Source of the DNA: an uncultured Elusimicrobium sp.
Lineage (GTDB): Bacteria > Elusimicrobiota > Elusimicrobia > Elusimicrobiales > Elusimicrobiaceae
Assembly: GCA_902787065.1 (NCBI GenBank)
Contig: CADAFA010000066.1
Location: 1 to 5,103 of the forward strand
DNA length: 5,103 nt
Reading direction: 5' to 3'
Shown: positions 1 through 5,103 of the stretch, in pieces
How positions within the stretch are numbered: position 1 is the stretch's first letter
Layout: each line of letters opens with the position of its first letter
The notes under the pieces: model-generated
Seen by the model: the letters and a program-made list of their open reading frames with translations, nothing else
Database searches by the model: none
What the model was told of the DNA's origin: nothing
Translations under genes and position numbers: made by a program

Positions 1-2
1 AA

Positions 3-2033
3 ATATTTTCCAAGTTATTTAAGATGTTTTTGTTCGTTATTATTGCCCCGTTGATAGTAACCGCTATTTTTTTATTCCAGTACCAAAAATATGCCAAAAA
101 AGAATTACTGCAAAACTATTTAAATATAGTAGAAGTTTTTGCCTTTTCTTTAGAAAATTATGCCCTAAATTTATCGCAAAATATTAATACTTTACTTGTA
201 AATCAAACTTTGCAAGAACAAGAAAATACTTTAAAAAATCAAGTAATGCAAGATACAAATATTTTGTTTATTTCCCTTTTTTCACCTGAAGGCAAAGAAC
301 TGGCAAGGGCAAAAAATATCAAATTTGAAAATTTACCTACGCTTGATTTATCCCAAAATAATGAATTAAAAAATATTCCGGTAGGGCAGGTAAAAATAAA
401 CTATCCGGAAGACATCTTCCCCCCATACACAACAATTACCTCAAAACAAAATGACGGAAATATTTTATTATTTGTTGCAGACATCACCAATCTTATTACA
501 CAAACGGAATTGCATAAAATCGGTAAAAGCGGCGGCATATATTTTTTAGATTCCGCCGGCTATCATATATTCAATAGGAATTCTTTCCCTATCCTTAATC
601 TAGAAGAACATACTTTAAATTTTGAGGGAACTATATCAAATTTTAAAACACCCTCAGGCTTAACTTTGGTAGGGGCTTATATTAAAAATCCAATTGGGGA
701 AGGATACCTATTTTTACTTCAAAATCAAAAAGAGGCTTTCCATACAATAAATTTAATTTCCTGGCTAATTGTATTTTTCGTTTTGGCTACGACTACATTA
801 TCTTATTTCGCCTCCATGTACTTTGCCGAAGATTTAGCTGAACCGATAGATACACTTATTAATGCTGCCCATGAAATATCCAACAATAATTTTAATGTCA
901 ATATAGAGGAAAATAAATATTTGGAAGAATTTAACCCCTTAATAAAAACTTTTAATTCCATGACTGTAAAATTAAAGGAATATCAGGCCGTGCAACTTGA
1001 TAAATTACTTGAAGAGAGAAACAAAGTTAAGTTGCTTGCCCGTTTAATGAGAGACGGAATTATAATGTGCACTTTAGAAGGTGAAGAACTTTTTACTAAC
1101 AAAACAGCGAAAAATATTTTAACCAGTGAAGCTTTTGCGGAAAATATAGGTAAAACAATCCGCCTAGATAACTTTAAAGACCCTTCTTTAAAAGATTTGC
1201 TTAAAATACCAAGCGGAACTATTTTCCATTATGCAAAAGAAGGAAGGCAAGCTTATTTTGAAGTTGTAATTGAGACTTTCCGCCAACAGAACCAGGAAGC
1301 TGTCGCAATCATTTTATTTAGGGATATTACCTCCGAACATGAAATCAGCGAAATGAAAAATGATGTCTTCAATGCTGTTGCCCATGATTTAAGGGCACCG
1401 ATACTCGGCATACAAGGTTATATCATGCTTTTGGAAGAAGAAAATTTATCTAAAGAAGAGCAAAACCAAATGCTAAAAGCAATTTCAAATTCTTCAAAAA
1501 TGCTTGTCAGTTTAGTTGAAAATATTTTGGATATTTCAAAACTTGAGCGTGGTCTTTTAATTTTAAACAAAACTAACTTTGACTTGGCAAAAACAGTTAA
1601 GGATATAGCTTATACTTTAACCCCTCTTGCTTCGCAGAAAAACCTAGAAATTAAAATTAATTTAGAGGATAATTTACCCCTTTATGCAGACAAAAATTTA
1701 ATTGAAAGGGTTTTTTCAAACTTAATATCTAATGCTATTAAATTTACTGCGGAAGGCGGTGTTTTTGTTAAGGTTAACAGAGACAACCAAAATTATAAAA
1801 TTACAATAAAAGATACCGGTGTCGGTATACCGAAAGAGGAACTTCCTAAAATATTTAAGAAATACCACCAGGCAGACAGGAATGTCCGCGGTTATGGGCT
1901 TGGATTAACTATAGTAAAACAAATTGTAGATGCCCATCAAGGAAATATTGAGGTAAGTTCAGAACTCGGAAAAGGAACGAAATTTTCTATAACTTTACCG
2001 TTGAATCCTGAACAAGAAAGGGGTGCACAATGA
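3..2033 (+). CDS. Membrane sensor histidine kinase (HAMP-PAS-HisKA-HATPase), 5' partial
   Basis: This is a two-component sensor kinase that would autophosphorylate on a histidine and pass the phosphate to a response regulator. Residues are counted from the ATG at 24. An N-terminal membrane segment covers about 2-19, an extracytoplasmic sensor region of roughly 220 residues about 23-240, and a second membrane segment about 243-266. HAMP (about 265-320), PAS (about 332-438, ending in the typical DIT linker) and HisKA follow, with the H box HDLRAP (His454). The HATPase has N box NLISNAIKFT (Asn570), G1 DTGVGIP (597-603), F box around Phe611 and G2 GYGLGL (623-628), so catalysis looks intact. The frame is open upstream of ATG 24 to the window edge, encoding IFSKLFK. 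No Shine-Dalgarno precedes that ATG, so the true start is probably just outside. The sensor domain may be Cache-like, but its ligand is unknown. No response regulator is in the window. Confidence 0.93.
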   Translation: MFSKLFKMFLFVIIAPLIVTAIFLFQYQKYAKKELLQNYLNIVEVFAFSLENYALNLSQNINTLLVNQTLQEQENTLKNQVMQDTNILFISLFSPEGKELARAKNIKFENLPTLDLSQNNELKNIPVGQVKINYPEDIFPPYTTITSKQNDGNILLFVADITNLITQTELHKIGKSGGIYFLDSAGYHIFNRNSFPILNLEEHTLNFEGTISNFKTPSGLTLVGAYIKNPIGEGYLFLLQNQKEAFHTINLISWLIVFFVLATTTLSYFASMYFAEDLAEPIDTLINAAHEISNNNFNVNIEENKYLEEFNPLIKTFNSMTVKLKEYQAVQLDKLLEERNKVKLLARLMRDGIIMCTLEGEELFTNKTAKNILTSEAFAENIGKTIRLDNFKDPSLKDLLKIPSGTIFHYAKEGRQAYFEVVIETFRQQNQEAVAIILFRDITSEHEISEMKNDVFNAVAHDLRAPILGIQGYIMLLEEENLSKEEQNQMLKAISNSSKMLVSLVENILDISKLERGLLILNKTNFDLAKTVKDIAYTLTPLASQKNLEIKINLEDNLPLYADKNLIERVFSNLISNAIKFTAEGGVFVKVNRDNQNYKITIKDTGVGIPKEELPKIFKKYHQADRNVRGYGLGLTIVKQIVDAHQGNIEVSSELGKGTKFSITLPLNPEQERGAQ

Positions 2034-2749
2034 TTGTTTTTTGGCATTTACTCCTTGCCCATTTGCTTGCTGATTTTACTCTACATACCGATTATATTTA
2101 CCAGAAAAAGATTTCCAATCCTTTTAAAGGCTTAACCATACACGGCCTAGTTTATTTAGTTTGTCTGGTAATTTGCTGTTTACCTTACCTTGAAATCAAT
2201 TGGTTTACAATTGCGGGCATTTCTTTTAACGGGGTTGAAACAATTTTTTTACTCACTTTAATACATATATTAAGCGATTTTATTGATATCTCCGATAATC
2301 ACGATGTAATAGGTATAAACGCTTTAATGTTTTTGTGTTGGCAAATAATTGAAATTGCTGTTTTATTTATTGTTGCCCCTTTTATACCTGTCCCTGAAAC
2401 AAAATTGGCTACTTGGATTTTAAAGTTTATAATAATTTTAAACGGTTTAATAATTTCCTCCCATCTCTTGATGGTTTTAATTCATTTATCTATCAAAGAT
2501 TTCGTTCATAAAAATTACCCTACTTTTGATGAAAGATATGTTTCTATGATATACCGCACAGGGCTTTATATGTCTTTAGTTTTGCCTTCCGACTTTGCTT
2601 TTATAACCGCTCTGATATGGATAATTTGTTTGTTCATAATATTCCAAATAAAGCAGGTAAATTTTATGTCTGCCAAAAATATTACAGGTACAATCATAAC
2701 TATTTTTATAGCTTTTGGTGTAAGGTGGTTGATATATCATGTATATTAA
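2030..2749 (+). CDS. DUF3307 family polytopic membrane protein
   Basis: This is a 239-residue integral membrane protein of unknown biochemical function. The N-terminus, with His6, His11, Asp15, His19 and Asp21 in a LLAHLLADF-type context followed by His38, resembles the DUF3307 family signature, as does the LIHILSDFID stretch (His79, Asp83, Asp86). About five to six hydrophobic segments are visible, near 36-54, 68-82, 95-120, 128-154, 179-206 and 217-238. The start ATG lies within an ATGA overlap with the kinase stop. A good Shine-Dalgarno (AAGGGG, 2018-2023) sits 6 nt upstream and fixes this start. The overlap implies translational coupling to the kinase, so a membrane role linked to that signalling system is a reasonable inference. 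Its 3' end overlaps the exonuclease start by 11 nt. The family call comes from recognising motifs and is not a profile hit. The function remains unknown. Confidence 0.8.
   Translation: MIVFWHLLLAHLLADFTLHTDYIYQKKISNPFKGLTIHGLVYLVCLVICCLPYLEINWFTIAGISFNGVETIFLLTLIHILSDFIDISDNHDVIGINALMFLCWQIIEIAVLFIVAPFIPVPETKLATWILKFIIILNGLIISSHLLMVLIHLSIKDFVHKNYPTFDERYVSMIYRTGLYMSLVLPSDFAFITALIWIICLFIIFQIKQVNFMSAKNITGTIITIFIAFGVRWLIYHVY
2722..2728 (+). promoter_or_regulatory. Ribosome binding site of the exonuclease gene
   Basis: AAGGTGG lies 10 nt upstream of ATG 2739, inside the end of the DUF3307 gene. A TGA at 2730-2732 is in frame with the exonuclease, so ATG 2739 is the first possible start after that stop. 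The site and the stop together fix the start and make the 11-nt overlap with the preceding gene real. Confidence 0.6.
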
Positions 2750-3335
2750 AGAGGCTAAATTTGTTTGTCTTGATACGGAAACAACGGGCCTGAGTTTCCC
2801 GCGCGGAGGGCGTATCTGCGAAGTTGCTTTACTTACAAGCCAAGCAGGCCGGCGCATAAACAGTTACACGACTTTAATTAATCCGGAAATGTATATAAAC
2901 CCCGATATTACCGCCATCCACGGAATAACAAATGAAATGGTAGCCGATGCCCCATATTTTAGGGATATCGCGCTAACATTAGCGGAACACTTGGAAAACA
3001 GTATTTTAATTTGCCACAATGTTGATTTTGATGTCCCCTTTTTGCAGTATGAATTTGAAAATGCCGGCTTAAAAATGCCGGAAGTTACTACCTTAGATAC
3101 TTTAAAATTTGCGCGTACACATGGTTGTTTTTCAAGGAATCGCCTTGGTATTATTGCACAGGAACTAGGCTTTTCCTGCGAAGGTTGGCATAGAGCAATG
3201 GCCGATACGGTCATGGCAGAAAAGATTTTTTACCACTTCTTAAAGTATTTTATACAATCAGGCGCGCAAACAGTGCAAGATTTAGTTGAATTACAAACAA
3301 AAAAAATAGGTTTAAAAATTACAGGAGAAAGATAA
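2739..3335 (+). CDS. DnaQ-like DEDDh 3'-5' exonuclease (DNA polymerase III epsilon type)
   Basis: This is a 198-residue stand-alone exonuclease expected to remove nucleotides from 3' ends with two metal ions. All three Exo motifs of the DEDDh class are present. Exo I is LDTETTG with Asp12 and Glu14, Exo II is HNVDFDVPFL with Asp98, and Exo III is HRAMADT with His151 and Asp156. The substrate-side segment INPDITAIHGITNEMV (about 53-68) is typical of epsilon and PolC-type exonucleases. The length fits a bare exonuclease domain with only a short tail, with no GIY-YIG or BRCT extension and no polymerase. It could be the replicative proofreading subunit, or a repair or RNA-trimming relative such as RNase T-like proteins, and sequence alone does not decide. 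It overlaps the DUF3307 gene by 11 nt and ends one base before gpmI, so it sits inside a tight operon. Confidence 0.92.
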   Translation: MYIKEAKFVCLDTETTGLSFPRGGRICEVALLTSQAGRRINSYTTLINPEMYINPDITAIHGITNEMVADAPYFRDIALTLAEHLENSILICHNVDFDVPFLQYEFENAGLKMPEVTTLDTLKFARTHGCFSRNRLGIIAQELGFSCEGWHRAMADTVMAEKIFYHFLKYFIQSGAQTVQDLVELQTKKIGLKITGER

Positions 3336-3336
3336 T

Positions 3337-4884
3337 ATGAAAAAGGTTGTTTTATTAATTCGCGATGGATGGGGCGTAAGAAAAGATAAAGATAATAATG
3401 CAGTTTTAAACGCACAAACCCCAAATGTTAATAATTATTTGGCGAAATATCCGCATATTTTAATTGAAGCATCGGGTGAAGAAGTCGGCCTCCCTGCCGG
3501 TTATATGGGTTCTTCTGAAGTCGGGCACTTAAATATGGGCGCGGGCCGCATTGTTGTGCAAGAATTAAAGCGTTTAAAAGATGCCTTTGAAGACGGCTCA
3601 ATTTATAATACACCTGCTTTTAAAGCGGTTTTGGATAATTGCATAAAAAATAACAGCGCTTTGCATTTGATGGGCCTTGTGCAAGATGAAGGCGTTCATG
3701 CACACCAAGACCACCTTTATAATATAATCAAAAAAGCCGCGGAACTTGGCATTAAAACCGTTTGGGTACACTTTTTTGCCGACGGGCGCGATACTCCGCC
3801 AAACAGTTCACTCGGCTATCTTAAAATGCTTGAGGAAAAATTTAAAGAGTTCGGCGTCGGGCGCGTTGCAACTTTAATGGGCCGCTATTATGCAATGGAC
3901 AGAAATGAAACTTGGGACTTAACTACACAAGCATATGACCTTATTGTTGATGCAAAAGGCCGCGTTGCAAAAAGCGCAGAAGATGCAATTAAAAATTCTT
4001 ATGAAAACGATAAAACACCGTCTGGTAGCAAAATGGTTGATGAATATATTCCACCAACAGTTATTGAAGGCTACACCGGCGTAAAAGACGGGGACGGTAT
4101 TGTGTTTTTCAATTTCCGACAAGACAGAGCAATACAATTAACCCGTTCTTTTGTGGAAGATGATTTTCCCCTCAAACGCAACCGCAGACCGAATATTGTT
4201 TTTTGCGGTTTAACAAAATATTATGACAGTTTTAAATATAATGCCCTTGCCCCGATGAGCGAAGGCGGCAGCATGAATAATTTGCTCGGTGAAGTTATTT
4301 CAAAAGCAGGTAAAACGCAACTTAGAATTGCCGAAACACAAAAGTTTAAACACGTTACCTCTTTCTTTAACGGTAAACTTATTAAACCTTTTGTAGGTGA
4401 AGACAGAATTGAAATCAAAGGCACTTTTGACCCAGCCACTTACGCCGAACATCCGGAAATGGATGCCCGCACAGTTGCAGACCGCGCAGTAGTGGAAATT
4501 TCAAAAAACAAATATGATTTTGTTGTTTTGAATTTCGCAAACTGCGATATGGTGGGCCATACAGGTTCTTTTGACGCGGCAAAAAAAGCTGTTGAAGTTG
4601 TTGATGAATGTTGCGGCAAAGTTGTTGACGCGGCTTTAAAAGCAGGTTATGCAATTTTAATTACTGCCGACCATGGTAATGCCGAAGATATGTGGGACAA
4701 CAAAATTAATATGCCAAAGACCGCACATACCACAAACCCGGTTGAGTTTATATACGTCGCAGATAATGCACAAAATATTAAACTTGCAAACGGTGGCAAA
4801 CTTGCAGATATTGCACCGACGGTTTTAAAACTTTTGGAAATTAATAAACCTGCGGACATGACCGCTGAAAGTTTAATTGTTTAA
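3337..4884 (+). CDS. gpmI: 2,3-bisphosphoglycerate-independent phosphoglycerate mutase
   Basis: This cytoplasmic enzyme interconverts 3- and 2-phosphoglycerate in glycolysis and gluconeogenesis through a phosphoserine intermediate, normally with manganese. The 515 residues match the usual family length. Visible active-site elements are Asp10 (RDGWG), the catalytic Ser60 in GSSEVGH, His121, ADGRDTPP (Arg151, Asp152), Arg183 and Arg189 in MGRYYAMDR, and FNFRQDRA (Arg261, Arg264). Further elements are Lys336 (ETQKFKHVTSF), NCDMVGHTG (Asp404, His408), TADHGN (Asp445, His446) and AHTTNP (His464). The start is supported by AGGAGA at 3323-3328, 8 nt upstream. It lies 1 nt after the exonuclease stop and is last in the operon. 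One oddity is that the usual Asn just before the catalytic Ser (GNSEVGH) is Ser59 here. All other expected ligands are present, so activity is likely. Confidence 0.98.
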   Translation: MKKVVLLIRDGWGVRKDKDNNAVLNAQTPNVNNYLAKYPHILIEASGEEVGLPAGYMGSSEVGHLNMGAGRIVVQELKRLKDAFEDGSIYNTPAFKAVLDNCIKNNSALHLMGLVQDEGVHAHQDHLYNIIKKAAELGIKTVWVHFFADGRDTPPNSSLGYLKMLEEKFKEFGVGRVATLMGRYYAMDRNETWDLTTQAYDLIVDAKGRVAKSAEDAIKNSYENDKTPSGSKMVDEYIPPTVIEGYTGVKDGDGIVFFNFRQDRAIQLTRSFVEDDFPLKRNRRPNIVFCGLTKYYDSFKYNALAPMSEGGSMNNLLGEVISKAGKTQLRIAETQKFKHVTSFFNGKLIKPFVGEDRIEIKGTFDPATYAEHPEMDARTVADRAVVEISKNKYDFVVLNFANCDMVGHTGSFDAAKKAVEVVDECCGKVVDAALKAGYAILITADHGNAEDMWDNKINMPKTAHTTNPVEFIYVADNAQNIKLANGGKLADIAPTVLKLLEINKPADMTAESLIV

Positions 4885-4886
4885 TT

Positions 4887-4915
4887 TTGCATATTTAGCA
4901 TTTATTTGCTATTAT
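4887..4915 (+). promoter_or_regulatory. Candidate sigma70-type promoter downstream of gpmI
   Basis: TTGCAT (4887-4892) is separated by 17 bp from TATTAT (4910-4915). A TGC immediately before the -10 gives an extended -10 element. A perfect TATAAT also sits 3 nt further on (4913-4918), but its -35 spacing is poor. Transcription would begin around 4922-4926 and read into the structured region. The -35 matches only three of six consensus bases, and AT-rich DNA gives chance matches, so this is a candidate only. Confidence 0.4.
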
Positions 4916-4922
4916 AATTTTT
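4896..4922 (+). terminator. Weak possible terminator of the gpmI operon
   Basis: TAGCA (4896-4900) can pair with TGCTA (4907-4911) across the 6-nt loop TTTATT, followed by the T-rich stretch TTATAATTTTTAT. The stem has only five pairs, two of them G-C, so it would be a poor intrinsic terminator. The same bases contain the -10 region of the candidate promoter, and both readings cannot be equally important. It is the only terminator-like element within 40 bases after the gpmI stop. Confidence 0.2.
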
Positions 4923-4942
4923 ATAGAGGTTAAAATTTAATG

Positions 4943-4959
4943 TAGGGTTAAAAGCCCTA
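4943..4959 (+). other. Stem-loop 1 of the downstream structured region
   Basis: TAGGGTT (4943-4949) pairs with AGCCCTA (4953-4959) around an AAA loop, giving seven pairs including one U-G. It is followed by a run of seven A (4959-4965) and, 10 bases later, six T (4975-4980). The T run is too far from the stem for a classical intrinsic terminator, though the A and T runs could themselves pair weakly. Confidence 0.45.
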
Positions 4960-4980
4960 AAAAAATTACAAATGTTTTTT

Positions 4981-5031
4981 GGAACTATATGCGAAATATA
5001 GTGAGCCGCTAAAACGGCACAAATCTAGTCC
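4981..5031 (+). other. Possible three-way junction with two hairpins
   Basis: GGA (4981-4983) can pair with TCC (5029-5031), enclosing two stem-loops. The first is ACTATAT / ATATAGT (4984-4990 with 4996-5002, loop GCGAA), and the second is GCCG / CGGC (5005-5008 with 5015-5018, loop CTAAAA). An alternative fold pairs GGAACTA (4981-4987, one A bulged) with TAGTCC (5026-5031) and would destroy the first hairpin. Confidence 0.35.
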
Positions 5032-5047
5032 ACAAAACAGCGCTACA

Positions 5048-5088
5048 GGCATAAAATTGACGGAATTGCAAGCCGTTAGTTTTATGCC
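5048..5088 (+). other. Long 16-bp hairpin with palindromic loop
   Basis: GGCATAAAATTGACGG (5048-5063) pairs along its full length with CCGTTAGTTTTATGCC (5073-5088), 16 consecutive pairs with two G-U wobbles (5057 with 5079, 5059 with 5077). The 9-nt loop AATTGCAAG contains the self-complementary TTGCAA. No T run follows, so it is not a normal intrinsic terminator in either direction. It is the strongest inverted repeat I found in the window. Confidence 0.7.
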
Positions 5089-5103
5089 GAGTGTTTATCG
5101 ATT

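Larger units (their letters stand above)
4923..5103 (+). ncRNA. Candidate structured RNA or 5' leader, unknown family, runs to window edge
   Basis: This stretch holds no convincing gene but has dense secondary potential on the plus strand. There are stem-loops at 4943-4959, 4984-5002 and 5005-5018, the last two enclosed by GGA (4981-4983) and TCC (5029-5031), and then a 16-bp hairpin at 5048-5088. The two imperfect pairs of the long stem are G-U wobbles only in plus-strand RNA; on the other strand they would be A-C mismatches. A plausible promoter lies just upstream. I compared it by memory with tmRNA, RNase P RNA, SRP RNA, 6S RNA and common riboswitch cores (TPP, SAM, FMN, cobalamin, c-di-GMP, glycine, lysine, purine, fluoride, guanidine) and saw no match. 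It could be a free small RNA, a riboswitch or leader for a gene beyond the window, or the non-coding part of an element that starts there. The 3' end is undetermined. Confidence 0.35.

Noticed and set aside
2576..4859. Several minus-strand open frames of 61-116 codons opposite the exonuclease and gpmI genes
   Set aside because: They lie wholly or almost wholly antisense to well-supported plus-strand genes with intact catalytic motifs, and their peptides show no family features.
4970..5075. Short minus-strand frame (about 28 codons from an ATG) over the structured region
   Set aside because: It is too short, has no recognisable ribosome site or protein similarity, and mirrors the inverted repeats.
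5048..5088. Rho-independent terminator or integron attC site
   Set aside because: There is no T run on either side. The stem is uninterrupted, without the unpaired spacers and extrahelical bases of attC sites, and the R and L core boxes are not present.
4961..5103. Plus-strand frame open from 4961 to the window edge (47 codons), with TTG codons at 4979 and 5057 as possible starts
   Set aside because: There is no ATG start near its beginning, no good ribosome site for TTG 4979, and only a weak AGG before TTG 5057. The peptide resembles nothing I know, and the hairpins explain the region better. A gene starting at 5057 and running past the edge cannot be fully excluded.
4923..5103. Retron-like msr-msd arrangement: small hairpins followed by one long hairpin
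   Set aside because: I found no a1/a2 inverted repeat closing the region, no AGC priming context at the right place, and no reverse transcriptase in the window. It would be worth revisiting only if a reverse transcriptase gene begins shortly after 5103.
4923..5103. Known RNA genes (tmRNA, RNase P RNA, SRP RNA, 6S RNA, tRNA) or common riboswitches
   Set aside because: None of their conserved core motifs could be found on either strand, including the tRNA T-loop GGTTCRA and the RNase P AGGAAAGTCC.

Overview
This AT-rich bacterial window carries four same-strand genes packed end to end, followed by about 220 bases of non-coding DNA with strong RNA-like secondary structure. In order, the genes are a membrane sensor histidine kinase (5' end cut by the window edge), a DUF3307-type polytopic membrane protein, a stand-alone DEDDh 3'-5' exonuclease of the DnaQ/epsilon type, and a complete cofactor-independent phosphoglycerate mutase (gpmI). 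Genes 1-2 overlap by 4 nt (ATGA), genes 2-3 overlap by 11 nt, and genes 3-4 are separated by 1 nt. All four are therefore probably one transcript, whose promoter lies upstream of the window.

The organism cannot be fixed from the sequence. Low GC, frequent ATA and AAA codons, clear Shine-Dalgarno sites and standard stop codons fit many AT-rich bacteria. The style of the proteins makes me think of gut Elusimicrobiota or another uncultured AT-rich gut lineage, but that is an impression and not a result. Nothing points to a plasmid, prophage, insertion sequence or CRISPR array.

Functionally, the kinase has a periplasmic sensor region, HAMP, PAS, HisKA and HATPase modules with all catalytic motifs present, and its response regulator is not in the window. 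Its stop codon overlaps the start of the DUF3307 gene, which suggests that the two products are made together and may act together at the membrane. The exonuclease and the mutase are housekeeping-type enzymes that probably share the transcript without sharing the pathway.

The least explained part is 4885-5103. It has a plausible promoter (TTGCAT, 17 bp, TATTAT with an extended -10) and then four hairpins on the plus strand. The last is a 16-bp stem with a 9-nt loop whose two non-Watson-Crick pairs are G-U wobbles only when read as plus-strand RNA. I read this as a candidate small RNA or structured 5' leader running to or past the window edge. I do not recognise it as a known RNA family, and this is the part of the window most worth a second look.
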